A stretch of 64,000 nt of DNA, taken from Pectinophora gossypiella. Taxonomy: Eukaryota > Arthropoda > Insecta > Lepidoptera > Gelechiidae. The notes below the pieces were generated by a model. That model did no database searches. It had not been told where the DNA came from and worked only from the letters and a program-made list of their open reading frames with translations. Each line of letters opens with the position of its first letter. Positions within the stretch are counted from its first letter, which is position 1. Shown here in pieces: positions 43,235 to 54,094 of the stretch. Where the stretch lies: NCBI RefSeq assembly GCF_024362695.1, contig NC_065406.1, positions 16,883,545-16,947,544 of the forward strand, given 5' to 3'. Both the position numbers and the translations under genes were made by a program.

Positions 43235-43576
43235 GACCCGTAGTAGCCCAGTTGGAGAACGCTTGCCTCTCACTTTAAAGTTGCAGGTTCGAATCCAGCT
43301 CAGGCCTAAACCAATGATTGTCGAATTTGTTTTCGAATTCATGTTTGGATCATATATGATTATCACGTGCTCGGCGGTGAAGGAAAACACCGTGAGGAAA
43401 CCCACTTTCCCGATAAATGAATTTTCGGAGGTATGTAACCTAAGCTGTATTGGGCTGGTTTTCCCTTCGCGGGTTGGAAGGTCAGACAGGCAGTCGCTTC
43501 TGTGAAAATCCGGACCTGTCAAATGTTCAGATAAATGGACCCTGTGAAAAACGGGATAATCCTTGGGGGGTGGTAG
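43235..43576 (+). repeat. SINE-D, full-length with 9-bp target duplication
   Basis: Head GTAGTAGCCCAGTTGGAGAA (A box), GCAGGTTCGAATCCAGCTCA (B box), TGCTCGGCGGTGAAGGAAAA, TTCGCGGGTTGGAAGGTCAG, and ending CGGGATAATCCTTGGGGGG. TGATGTCGG flanks it at 43226-43234 and 43577-43585. A tRNA-derived element with intact pol III boxes. Confidence 0.9.
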
Positions 43577-43727
43577 TGATGTCGGAATGTTTAAATAAAG
43601 AATGGACCACCATTTTATTCATCGTTCATTCGTCTTAATACTTCATACAAAAATTGGCTGCAAATTATCTTCTGATTACCATGACCTCATTAAAGTTTAA
43701 CGGTGTTGCACTATTTAGCGAGAATAC

Positions 43728-43800
43728 CGTTAATACCGGTCTACCGGTAAATTAGTGATACCGGAAACCGATACACGCTACGGTTCATTTGTAATTGTAT
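43728..43800 (+). repeat. TACCGGT repeat, copy 2
   Basis: Direct repeat of 43126-43200, lying beyond the intervening SINE-D. Confidence 0.7.
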
Positions 43801-44099
43801 AATTTGTACGTTTGTTTTGCAATTGTTTTTTTTTATTTATTCGTTTGTGGTATTATTAGGAGGCTTATAATTTAAAAGAAAATACGTATTGACGATTGAC
43901 TTAAATGAAAATCCTGAGTTTGACCCTCCCAATTTGGAAAGGAAACTTTTCTCAAAATCTGGATACTTTTTTACTAACCTTCATTATAGTAGGATAATTG
44001 ATATACTACAATAGTACTATTTAATAAGGTGTCCGTACCTTATTGTGAAATAATAAGAAAGTCATGCGCATGTAGTAGTGCCTAACCAATGCTACGCCG
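43801..44099. other. Unannotated DNA
   Basis: No feature assigned. Confidence 0.5.
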
Positions 44100-44335
44100 T
44101 AGCTCGCTATCTACGACGTAGCGCTACGTCATTTTCAGTCATTCACCGCTTATCGCTATCGAACTACCAGGTTAGATTAATTTTATCAAATATTATCCTC
44201 TCAGACGCCGCCCTGAGCGGAAGTTCGCGCCCAACTGGGCACCCTCAGGCCTGTTGTTATACTTTTGTACCGGGTGAGATCCCTCAGCGCTCCCCTTTGT
44301 CCAGCCAAGTAGTTGCGGCAAATCTACAATAAGTC
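44100..44335 (+). repeat. Retroposon H
   Basis: TTCACCGCTTATCGCTATCG, CGCGCCCAACTGGGCACCCT and GCGGCAAATCTACAATAAGT in the usual order. The core NNCCAAGTAGTTAATGCCAT segment is partly deleted. Confidence 0.75.
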
Positions 44336-44571
44336 TAAATCTACAACAAACTATGTCCTTTGTTGAAGTTGTTTAGAACTCCAATTCATAAGGGTCAGCC
44401 TGTGCTTAACTTCGGAGTATTTACAAAGCTAAGTATATACGTATAGACTTTTACTTCCTTAGAAACGAATGGGTTGGATTAAATTGTAATTAAGAAGACT
44501 TTTACCCACTGGAAGCAAAATCGACTAGCTAATAAAAGATATTAACACTGTCTACATATCTGTCTCATAAA

Positions 44572-44881
44572 TAGCCTATATACGTGCTTCTGCTGGGCAC
44601 AGGCCTCCCTTCATACAACCAGAGGAGGTATGGAGCACACTACGCTGTTCCACTGCGGGTTGGTGGAGGTGTTTTTACGTCTAATAGCCGGGACCAACTC
44701 CTTAACGTCCTTCCAAAGCCCGGATCATCTTACTTTTGGACAATCAGGTGATCATCCTGTAATTTCCTAACCAAACTTGTGTCACAGAGTGATTTTTGTG
44801 ATTTGTACCCACCGGGATTCGAACTCGGGACCTCCGGATCGTGAGCACAACGCTCGACCATTGAACCATATAGGAGGCCGT
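44572..44881 (-). repeat. Hybrid SINE: A-type head, B-type tail
   Basis: Minus strand: ATGGTTCAATGGTCGAGCGT head, CCCGAGTTCGAATCCCGGTG, then CAAAAATCACTCTGTGACAC (A-type). The central domain follows, and then CACCTCCACCAACCCGCAGT and GCCTGTGCCCAGCAGAAGCA (B-type tail). Confidence 0.82.
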
Positions 44882-44882
44882 T

Positions 44883-45062
44883 ATATCCCTGAAAATGGCG
44901 CGGTAAGAACCCGGTATTATGTGTTGTAATTTCATGTATTTTTTCTATTTATTTTTCCTCTGTCTGTCTTTAATTTTGTACCGAGTGAGAGCCCTCAGCG
45001 CTTTTCATTTGTCAGGCCAAGTAGTTAATGTCATATGCGTCAAACCTTCAATAAGTCATGTC
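44883..45062 (+). repeat. E right end plus H scrap
   Basis: 44883-44932: GGCGCGGTAAGAACCCGGTA and TTATGTGTTGTAATTTC (E). 44975-45062: CCGAGTGAGAGCCCTCAGCG and GGCCAAGTAGTTAATGTCAT (H). Confidence 0.65.
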
Positions 45063-45486
45063 GAAGAATAATAAATGTGTCATTTTTCTTTTCGTAGTCA
45101 TTTGCAACTTGGCTATGGCTCCAGGGCTATCACGCATTCTCCAAAGATGCTTTTACCTAAATAAAATGTCTGAGGCAACTCAAATTGCCTCTATGTGTTA
45201 TCTCATTGTATTACTTTAACCCCGTCAGTATCAGAGACATTGAAGCCTTTTCAAGTGAAAACTTGAGAACCGGTTCTAACTTAGAAATGCATTTTACTTG
45301 GGATTTTGGCGAATTCTCTTGGACAGGACTCTTTTCTTCTCGAATAGAGCCATTGTTCGTGAGATATTCCCGGGTTTAATTTTGAAAAGGCTTCCTCCGT
45401 TCCATTTTATTTGAATTAATGGAGTATTTCTTTACTCGATTACGAAATCCTTGCACTCATTTTGTAGGTAAAAATCTATTTAAATG
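45063..45486. other. Unannotated DNA
   Basis: No feature assigned. Confidence 0.5.
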
Positions 45487-45590
45487 AATCTGAAACGATT
45501 GATGAGTGTGGAGGAAGTAAAAGATGTATGTTAGGATCGAAGCAAATTCGAATATCACAGTCTCTGCTTACCAGTGGGAGATCGACATAA
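45487..45590 (+). pseudogene. LINE V C-terminal scrap
   Basis: GAAACGATTGATGAGTGTGG, GTTAGGATCGAAGCAAATTC and CAGTCTCTGCTTACC match V, with frame lost. Confidence 0.6.
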
Positions 45591-46594
45591 ACTAATTTAT
45601 TTATTTATGTATTATGGTGCCAACAGCAGTACATAACACAAACACACAAAATAAAATACACATAGGAAAAGTTCTGGTATGCCTGCCAATTATAGACGCA
45701 CACAACTCTGATAATAAAACGTAGAAACTGAAAGTTAACAAATTTAAAATAACAATAAACAGAAAATAAAATCGTGTAAACATTCTGTAAATAACGTTTA
45801 AATGGTATGAAAAAAAGAAAACGAAAACTAAAACTAATTGCAAAATAAAACTTAGAAATATGTAGGTAAGAACATTTTTGATGAATAGTTGTGTATGTCC
45901 ACATCATTATTGTTTAATTTTATATGTGTCTATATAAGTTAATAATTGTTTTCCTATTTTACTTGTTTTTTGTTATTTCTTTTACAAGGGATCCGCACCT
46001 CACTTGAAGATTGATAAGTACTATATGGTCGTAAGGCCCAAAGTTCTTTTAAAATCCAAATCCCATTGTTTAACTATTGTGTCTGGAAATCCGGGCCTTA
46101 CGAGGATATAATACTGTATTATTTGATTTTAAAGACTTACTTTGGCTCATATTTACATAAGAAATTATTCAAGTAAACATGCATAAAGCTTACAGCAACA
46201 GCTCAGTTTTCAATGTCACATACAAAATCGTGGTTTCAAGTCGTTGTACAAGAGCGAGTGTATGAAAATTAAATGCCCTCAGGGCAAACTTGTTACCGAG
46301 CTGTGTACTTTAGTAGGTTATACTAAAGAATAACACTTGCTTATTCATTGAGGAGATGCTTTTTGGAAAGAATGGCGTGATTGTGAAGCGTTGTTTATGA
46401 AGTCTTTGAGCTAAGTGTGGCGGGGAATTCAAACATATGGATATGTTCTAAAGCGTTCACGTGGAAGCGTTTTTACGCGCGAGTTAATAAGCAGCACGTC
46501 GCTCTGCACGCATCGCGTTTCAGTAAACATCATCTTTTGAGTTACAAAATAGAAAACGTTTATACCAAATGTCAACACACTTCTTGCATGCAAG
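45591..46594. other. Unannotated DNA
   Basis: A+T-rich. CGTAAGGCCC (46030) and GGGCCTTACG (46093) form a 10-bp inverted repeat. No gene. Confidence 0.45.
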
Positions 46595-46725
46595 ATTCCA
46601 CTCAGATGCCGGCCTTCACCGGGTTTGCGTCGACCCTGGGCACCCTCAGATTTGTTGTCTTTTTGTTTACGGGGTGAGAAACTTCAGTACTCCTTATTTT
46701 TCTGGTCATGTGGTTGATAGTGTCT
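46595..46725 (+). repeat. Retroposon H, diverged
   Basis: ACCCTGGGCACCCTCAGATT and TTTACGGGGTGAGAAACTTC, then GTGTCTGAGAAAAAACAA. Confidence 0.6.
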
Positions 46726-47042
46726 GAGAAAAAACAACATTTGTTTTTGCTCGAAAATAAAATCAAATAGTTACAACTGTGATTTAACTAGTATATGGCC
46801 TTATCGCTTAATCCATTTTTTAGGCAACCAAAAGATGAAAACAATATTCAAAAGCATTGCAAGATTCAGAGAAAAAAGCTAATTACGCAAACTGTTCTGT
46901 GCATGAAAGTAGCATTATGAAATGAATATCAGATGTAAATATTCGAATTGATCGCCAATTATTATCAATTATTCAAGTATCAATTATTTTCTTTCAGTTT
47001 GACAAATCTTTTATTTTTATTATAGTTTGTTATACTACTAGT

Positions 47043-47215
47043 TGGGGGAGGCCTATGCCCAGCAGTGGGCGTCATACGGCTGATGATGATGATGATGATA
47101 CTACTAGTTCAATTAAAAAACTGTATCCCCTCGGGTTCGGCAAGAGGGAAACCATTGCTTTATTTTTCCTTAAAACGTAGCATGAAGAATGCTTCATCGA
47201 CAAGAGCGTGGCTCT
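47043..47215 (+). pseudogene. LINE W tail followed by LINE Q tail
   Basis: 47043-47101: GGGGGAGGCCTATGCCCAGC, then CATACGGCTGA and a TGATGA run (W). 47150-47215: the frame RMLHRQERGSK, where the Q stop codon has been lost. Confidence 0.65.
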
Positions 47216-48460
47216 AAAATTAGTGTGATCCCTTGCCCGATTAAGCCTCTAATTTCAGGCGCTATTATTTAGAGAGAGATAATTAAAAACAAATTGAAAA
47301 ATCCTTCCGGGTCATTCCCCACAGCATTTTAAACAAGCAAGTCGTATCGTAATACGTTCCATTCTTTTCAATAACCTACCTAAGGACTATGTCATAAAAC
47401 TTACAATTTGTAAATTACAACGACCATACGATGTGCATGGCGGAGCGTGTGATTAGAAATATTTTGCAGCTTTATATTAGTTACGCAACGATTACCAAAT
47501 TGTCTTTTTAATTTAAAATTTAAAAAAAATATGAAAAATGTCCGTCGGGCGATTCCGAGAAACTGGCAATCAGCAAACAAATAAGATAGTGAACAGGGTG
47601 CTCCAAATTCACATAATAATATTAAGTTAACATACTTTGTAGGTTTTCAAACATGTACATTTTAAATATATTTTTGAGGTTTTTTGGTGTGATTTTATGC
47701 CTAATAAGAAAAAAAATGGTAACTGATTTGTTAAGTCAGGTGCAATGTAATTAGATTTACTGAATAACTATAAAATAAAAAAATAATAGCACAGCAGTAT
47801 AATATATAACATTTATACAAATGAATATAAGTATAAGTATGTATAATACCTAGGTATATACTCGTAAGTATGGTGAGTATAAACGCCCCAGACTTGGTAA
47901 AACCATAACCGTTACCCATAAGCTCCCCCATTGCTGTGCTTACCTACGAAATGACAAGACTACAGGGAGGAACTCTAGGACATTTTTTGACTTGACTTAA
48001 TGTATGTTTGCCTTATTCTCGCAGGACATAATTTATTTATTTATTACAATACAATGCAATAAAAATACACTTTATTGCACCAAAATAAAAAATAATAATT
48101 ACAAAAAGTCTCTTAACTAAGTACATGGCAAATGGCGGCCTTATCGCTTAAAGCGATTTATTTATTGTGGGCTTTGTATAAAATGTGGCCAAAATGTATG
48201 CGCTAATGTGTAGTTGGCCTCTATACGGGGAAAATGGTTGGACGATGCTATTCTATGCTATGACAGTTCGAGACTTGATTTGACTTCTAAGACTTAGTGC
48301 CTTAGACTAGTTGCAAACTATTTCGAAAACCGACAATGTAATCTAAGAAAATATACAGGGGGGGGAGGGGGTTAAAAAGGCCACATCGAAGCAATTCATC
48401 TAAAAAATCAATGTTGCTATTTGACATTAAATTTGCGCATAATAAAAGTGTTTTCCCGCG
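47216..48460. other. Unannotated DNA
   Basis: A+T-rich. A G run lies at 48359-48371. No gene recognised. Confidence 0.45.
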
Positions 48461-48605
48461 ACCTTCACCAGATCGTCGGTGGATGCGGGCAGCGCAGGAT
48501 CGATCGTCGTGGAGATCCTTGGGGGAGGCCTATGCCCAGCAGTGGGCGTCATACGGCTGATGATGATGAAAAGTGTTTTTATTATTATTATTATTATTAT
48601 TATTA
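48461..48605 (+). pseudogene. LINE W (RTE-like) C-terminus with tail
   Basis: The frame PDRRWMRAAQDRSSWRSLGE and AYAQQWASYG is followed by TGA and TGATGATG. It aligns with WMRFAQNRKGWRE of the fragment at 24917-25271. A (TTA)n microsatellite follows at about 48578-48605. A 5'-truncated scrap of a LINE polymerase. Confidence 0.8.
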
Positions 48606-48811
48606 AAAGTGGTTGTGGCCTTTTTAATCCCCTAAAACAACATCATCCGTCTAAAACTAATGCAACTCACAACTTGCATAGACGGGGAAATGAAGTTGCT
48701 AGAAAATCCTCGGCACCGGGCCCTATGTATAAAAAAAAACATAAATCATTGTTATTCAATTTAGTAATTTAGCTGCCTAACATCAGTTCCCTGCATACAT
48801 AATATAATAGG
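48606..48811. other. Unannotated DNA
   Basis: No feature assigned. Confidence 0.5.
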
Positions 48812-49077
48812 GCATTTTCCAACTAGTGACATCAATTAGTTACTTTTTACTAAACGTCAAAACACGAAATGAATATGGAATTTGTATAAAAAAGCAACCT
48901 ATAACGTCATACAAAAACGTGTCAAAATAACACATTTATTATAACATTTTTCTTTATTAAAATTGATAAATAAGTTAAATGGAATAAATTAAACGTTTCT
49001 TCAGTTTTAGATCTGTCTTTATTTAGTAATCAGAATATCGTAATTTATCTTTGACCTAGGAAACTACCCAATTGTTG
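48812..49077 (+). repeat. Non-autonomous element F, complete
   Basis: From GGGCATTTTCCAACTAGTGA to TGACCTAGGAAACTACCCAA. The ends are inverted. It includes AAACGTCAAAACACGAAATG and TTTAGATCTGTCTTTATTTA. Confidence 0.78.
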
Positions 49078-49111
49078 ATATTATAGTAGGGTAATGTGGT
49101 GACCGGTAATG

Positions 49112-49257
49112 TACAGTCATGAGCAATATAATGTACCCACTTTAGGACTCTGTCGCACTAACATATTTGACATTTAGTGAGACTTACAGTTCAATTTGTC
49201 AAAAAAGTTAATGTGACATGGTACCAAAGTGTATACATATTAATGCTCGTGACCGTA
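49112..49257 (-). repeat. MITE K, 146 bp
   Basis: TACAGTCATGAGCAATATAA to TTAATGCTCGTGACCGTA. Same length as the copy at 12388-12533 and in the opposite orientation. Confidence 0.8.
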
Positions 49258-49599
49258 ATACCATCAAGTAAACGTTTCCACCGAATTTCCAACCTAAAGT
49301 AATGAGTGTTTAATAATACTTTTCTAAGTCCGTCCCAGTAGGACCCCCGCTGGCCTTTATTCAAAGCCAACAAACCATGAAGTCAACTGCAGTGTGATCG
49401 AGCGGCCAAAACCCGACCTTATTTACCTTTCTCGTCGATGTTTTGTTCGCTAAACCGTAATTATATTGGAAATAGATGTTTTTTAAATGAGCGATATGCT
49501 TGTTCGGAGAACACGTGATTTACATTGTTGTTTCGCGGGTTCAAATTCCGGCTCGGACACTAAACAAGTGAATTCAAGGGTTTGAATTCATGTTTGGGG
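49258..49599. other. Unannotated DNA
   Basis: A B-box-like GCGGGTTCAAATTCCGGCTC at 49537-49556 probably belongs to the SINE-D-like remnant that follows. Confidence 0.4.
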
Positions 49600-49725
49600 T
49601 TTGAATTCAGGATCCCCTTTGCGGGTTGGAAGGTCAGACAGGCAGTCGTTTCTGTAAAAATCGGACCTGTCAAATCTTAAGGTTATGTAAGCGGACCCTG
49701 TGAAAAACGGTGAAAAATGATGAGT
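49600..49725 (+). repeat. SINE-D 3' fragment
   Basis: TTTGCGGGTTGGAAGGTCAG, GCAGTCGTTTCTGTAAAAAT and GCGGACCCTGTGAAAAACGG, then AATGATGA. Confidence 0.78.
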
Positions 49726-49749
49726 AATTGTCACACCGCAAGGATCTTC

Positions 49750-50077
49750 CGGCCTCCGTGGTCCAGTGGTTGAGCGTTGTGCTCACCATCCGGAGGTCCC
49801 GGGTTCGAATCCCGGTGGGGACAAATGACAAAAATCACTTTGTGATCCCTAGTTTGTTTAGGACATTACAGGCTGATCACATATTTGTCCAAAAAGTAAA
49901 AAGATCCGTGCTTCGGAAGGCACGTTAAGCCGTTGGTCCCGGTTATTACTCACTGATGTAAGTACGTAGTCGTTACATCAGTCATGTCAGGGGACTATGG
50001 GGGCTCAGTAATATCCCTGACACCAGGGTTGATGGGGTTGGTAATTCACCTCACAATCCACACGATAGAAGAAGAAT
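49750..50077 (+). repeat. SINE-A, full-length
   Basis: CGGCCTCCGTGGTCCAGTGG (A box), CCCGGGTTCGAATCCCGGTG (B box), AATCACTTTGTGATCCCTAG, an intact central domain, TGACACCAGGGTTGATGGGG and the GAAGAAGAA tail. Target duplications are not clear. Confidence 0.92.
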
Positions 50078-50392
50078 AAGAAATGTATAACATAATTATT
50101 GACTGTTCGTTTGTACGTGAATGTTTTGATCGTTCAACTTCGTGTTTGTGACTTTATTTACTATGTTGACAGGAGTGATCGATTAGCGGCTCGAAGGTAG
50201 GGTGAATAGGAGATATATTTGTAAAGCAATTCCCGTTACAAATGGGGTGGGCTTGTCAATTTTATTGAGACGTCTCACGAACACGACGGAGTTATGACTT
50301 TGGGGTTTTTGTGAGTAATTTTGATTATATTATTAATACACTGCGGTAACTAATTTCTTTTTGTTTTATTTATTTATTTCCTTTAATATTTG
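50078..50392. other. Unannotated DNA
   Basis: No feature assigned. Confidence 0.5.
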
Positions 50393-50527
50393 TACGGTTA
50401 CGAGCATTAATATGTATACACTTTGGTACCATGTCACATTAACTTTTTTGACAAATTGAACTGTAAGTCTCACTAAATGTCAAATATGTTAGTGCGACAG
50501 AGTCCTAAAGATTATTGCTCTTGACTA
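50393..50527 (+). repeat. MITE K, internally shortened
   Basis: TACGGTTACGAGCATTAATA to ATTATTGCTCTTGACTA. It lacks the GTGGGTACATTA segment. Confidence 0.75.
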
Positions 50528-51307
50528 TACGCCTACATGTAGGATGAACACATCACAACATTGTTATGTAAATTATTTTACCACCTTTTTGTATTTTATG
50601 TGTTCTTGCAAATAAATTGATTTGATTTGATTTACAAATTGCGTAATTTTAACATAATATTTAACGCATTACGTGTATTCCCGAAAGGGTGGGTAGACAG
50701 AGGTATAAATTCGTGTAACACAATAAATGTGCGTAAAAAATGTCTATTCCGTCTTACATTAACGTACAATCTTAAATTATTAGTACAATGCGGCTGAATA
50801 TGGTCCACCATATTGTAAAATGTGCGGCAACGTCAAAGCGGCTAACTGTTGACTCGTTGCATTACAAAACGGCTGTTTTCAAAAGCTAGCCATAATGTAA
50901 TTCAGTAGATTATACGAGTATACACGGGCAAAAGTGACCGAAACCATTTTACTTTAATATAATATTATATATCTTTCTAAAATTCAAGCTCACAAAACGG
51001 CTATTCCCATTTCGTTCACGTACAGTTTTCAACTACCAATTCCTCAGAAATATGGGAGAGATATTCCGAATCCGCAACTTAGCCAAGTATGAATTCCTAA
51101 GACAATATTCATAGCACCTTCTCTGTATGTAGATTTAATAATATTTGCTTTTACTAGCTGAATTCACAATGTTTTGATAGTTTTAACTTAGATAAACATA
51201 CATTAGCGCGTATTGAACCCATGTTGATGTGAGCTTGTCTGCAATTTGGAAGAAAACACCTTGAACGTAAAAATATGCTCAATCCCAGCAAAAGTACAAA
51301 TAGTTTT
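50528..51307. other. Unannotated DNA
   Basis: A+T-rich; no feature assigned. Confidence 0.5.
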
Positions 51308-51445
51308 CTAGGTCTAAGATAAATTATGAAATTCTGATTACTAAATAAGACAGATCTAAAGGTGATAAAAGTGTTTTCTTTTTTATATTTAATTTATTTA
51401 TTAATTTTAATAAAGAAAAATGTAATAATAAATTCCATAGATATA
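51308..51445 (-). repeat. Element F, partial
   Basis: TCTAGGTCTAAGATAAATTA, TTCTGATTACTAAATAAGAC and AAGAAAAATGTAATAATAAA; the left-end half is missing. Confidence 0.65.
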
Positions 51446-51476
51446 TACTAATTCCAAAGTAGTATGTAGGCATAGA

Positions 51477-51860
51477 ATAATCATAATCATTTATTTGCTT
51501 TAAACATGGTATTTTAATATTGTTTTAGGTTTACGCGGTTATTATCATAATTAAAACACATAATACACAGTCATCCCGTGATCATGGCACTTGCAACAGT
51601 GTCGAAATATCGGGAGTCCCATATCCCTATTTTAAACGCGGTAAGAACCCGTTGTTATGTGTTTTAATTATGGTATTTTAACATTGTAACAAGTGTAAAT
51701 AAGTACATCATATTTTGCTTATAAAAATAGGCATGCAATATTGGTAGTCGTTTCTTGTCGTTTCGATGGCATTCAGATTTTTCAGCCCAGTATTCCGCCA
51801 CTCGGACATCATCCAGCATGGAATATTGGTATTACGACGGGTAATCTTAAACAGTTTTAT
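51477..51860 (-). repeat. LINE M 3' end, interrupted twice
   Basis: The same sequence as 23517-23665 (minus) but split by repeat E at 51518-51669 and by a 69-bp segment at 51747-51815. GCATGCAATATTGGTA (51731-51746) recurs with one mismatch at 51816-51831 around the second interruption. Confidence 0.65.
51518..51669 (+). repeat. Foldback repeat E with 12-bp flanking repeat
   Basis: Starts TATTGTTTTAGGTTTACGCG and ends TTATGTGTTTTAATT. ATGGTATTTTAA flanks it at 51506-51517 and 51670-51681. The centre has GGCACTTGCAACAGTGTCGA. The 12-bp duplication resembles retroposition more than classical MITE insertion. Confidence 0.75.
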
Positions 51861-51870
51861 CTTATAAATT

Positions 51871-52327
51871 CACGCGTTCTCCAATGAGATCACGGATAGT
51901 TTTATTTACTACTTGGCTGAATCTTACCAGTGTCTGGGGGTACCATGTTTGAGACCGTTTGGTTAAGAAACATACATTATCCGTATCAATTAACAAAATG
52001 ACACTTCCTAAATCGTATTCGGGAACATTGGTCTCGAAGTGAAGATGCCGAGCCACTACACTACAGAATGCACCTACTAAGTATCCTTAAACATCTCTTT
52101 ACATTACAAGAGTCCAGGAGAGAGTAGATTTACATAATAAAGAGCTACCACGAGAGCGCCTTAACAATAATTCACGGCAAAATTTTCAACTTCGTTGCCT
52201 GAACTCCTTGCGAGTTAAGCCACGTTTCACTCGGCAGCTTTCATGAGTTTTTTTTTTGCAAAACTTGCATAATATGCACTGCACTTGTGTTTTGTTCACT
52301 CATTCATATGAATAAGTCGTACATTTA
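51871..52327. other. Unannotated DNA
   Basis: No feature assigned. Confidence 0.5.
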
Positions 52328-52590
52328 TTTTTCTTTTTTGACGTGAATTAGGCATTAGCTACCTATTTGACTGGACTAGTGGGGAGCGCTGAGGCCTCTC
52401 ATCCGGTACAAATTTAGGATTACTTACAGGCTTGAGGGTGCCCAGTTGGATGCGACCTTGGGTCAAGGCATCATCTGAGAGGTTTATATTGGAACGAATC
52501 AATCAACATTTGCGGGTGGATAGCGATAAGCAACGAATGAATGATAACGTCCACCACGCCGGCGGGGTCTGTATCGGGATATTAAATTAT
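52328..52590 (-). repeat. Retroposon H
   Basis: Reverse copy: GGGGAGCGCTGAGGCCTCTC, GGGTGCCCAGTTGGATGCGA and CCACCACGCCGGCGGGGTCT, with a T run at the start (poly(A)). Confidence 0.75.
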
Positions 52591-52984
52591 ACTATACGAC
52601 TTTCATCTACGCAGACAAATTTCGCTGTGTCTAATGGTCAAACCCATGTTGAAAAATCAGACAAGGAGATTAAGTCCTTTGTAACGTAATGAACAATTGT
52701 TATGGACGATAAGGTGATAGTGTAACCCTTGTTGCTACCGTATGGTTCACCATATCTGTCATAGGACTTCGTACCAACAGTGACTCAAATTGTCTTTGAT
52801 TGCTTGTGGCTTTACTCATCTACAAATATATTATAAATGTATATTTTTGTTAATAGCACTCACGCCTGCTTAGGGAAACTCACAAAGAGAAAATTGAATC
52901 AAAATAAATCTGTTGGCAGCTCTTGTCAAGCCGGGATAAGGGAGCCATTGTACCACCAGTTCCTCCTCCTGTCTATGCCCAATT
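52591..52984. other. Unannotated DNA
   Basis: GGGAAACTCACAAAGAGAAA at 52873-52892 has a near copy at 61849-61868, so a further low-copy repeat is present. No gene. Confidence 0.4.
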
Positions 52985-53590
52985 AATGACGGTACGATAA
53001 CGGAAGAGGTATATAAAGTGAAAGTAACGGCCTCCGTGGTCCAGTGGTTGAGCGTTGGGCTCACGATCCGGAGGTCTCGGGTTCGAATCTCGGTGGGGAA
53101 GTATCACAAAAATCACTTTGTGATCCCTAGTTTGGTTAGGACATTACAGGCTGATCACCTGATTGTCCAAAAAGTAAGATGATGCGTGCTTCGGAAGGCA
53201 CGTTAAGCCGTTGGTCCCGGTTACTACTTACTGATGTAAGTAAGTAGTCGTTACATTAGCCATGTCAGGGGCCTTTGGAGGCTCAATAATAATCCTGACA
53301 CCAGGGTTGATGAGGTTGGTAATTCACCTTACAACCCACACGATAGATGGAAGAAGTGAAAGTTGATGGTAGGGCTGGCAGAGGAATACTTAGAAGGGCT
53401 TATATTGACCAAATTGGAGATGTTCTTAGAAAAGGTTTAGTACGATCTACTCTGAACCAGCGTGCGTGTATGAAGCGATTGATGAATGTGGAGGAAGCAA
53501 GTAAAGTGTGTCAGGATCCAAGCAAATGGAATTCCAAAGTCTCTTCTTATCCCGGTGGGAAATAGGCGTGAGTTTATGTATGTACGTAGA
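52985..53590 (+). pseudogene. LINE V 3' ORF end, split by SINE-A
   Basis: Left piece up to 53025. After the SINE the frame reads VDGRAGRGILRRAYIDQIGD, continues VLRKGLVRSTLNQRACMKRL and ends KVSSYPGGK with a TAG stop at about 53563. GCGTGAGTTTATGTATGTA follows. This is the longest V coding remnant here. The C-terminal pattern is shared by lepidopteran endonuclease/reverse-transcriptase LINEs; the clade is uncertain. Confidence 0.7.
53026..53353 (+). repeat. SINE-A with 10-bp target duplication, nested in LINE V
   Basis: Full head, central domain and tail. AAGTGAAAGT lies at 53016-53025 and 53354-53363. Removing the SINE and one duplication leaves sequence collinear with the V copy near 34590. 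Confidence 0.93.
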
Positions 53591-54094
53591 TCGAAAAATT
53601 GGTTTGACAAGTCAAGACCGATTCAAATATTTTTCGATTTCATTTTCTTATACAATGTAGAGCTATTCCAACACAATACGCGATTTTCAAACTTCGCCGC
53701 CTGAGCTCCTTGCGAGATAAACCTTCATAGTTTTTGTCCCAAAAGTTGCAAGTTCACTGATGTTAGTTCGGTTAAATCCGCAACTGTATGCAACATAAGG
53801 CAAGGGGAGTTAGTGACATCTTAAACAGCGCTTGAAGCTAAGTCGCCTTGTTAGCTGCTGAACGAAACTTTTCCTGACAATTGCCAAAGAATAGGTTGTG
53901 TGATTTGCAGATGCGACGGAAATTTTGCCTACGACCTTCATAACATAACATAAGCTCACGACAATATCCCAATGATGGTGGTGAGAGTTACATCCATCGC
54001 AACATTAAGAATACCAGAATAGAATTAAGTACCCACACCTCACCGGCCTTTCTGTTAGACCAACATATCGCCGGTTATATTGGTCGAGCCAAAG
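53591..54094. other. Unannotated DNA
   Basis: No feature assigned. Confidence 0.5.

Noticed and set aside
49750..49825. tRNA-like sequence with A and B boxes (also at 53028, 59316, 42365, 43238, 32214)
   Set aside because: Each is followed by the same SINE body and tail and is repeated through the window, and four of the six (42342, 43235, 53026, 59313) have clear target duplications. They are SINE heads, not tRNA genes.
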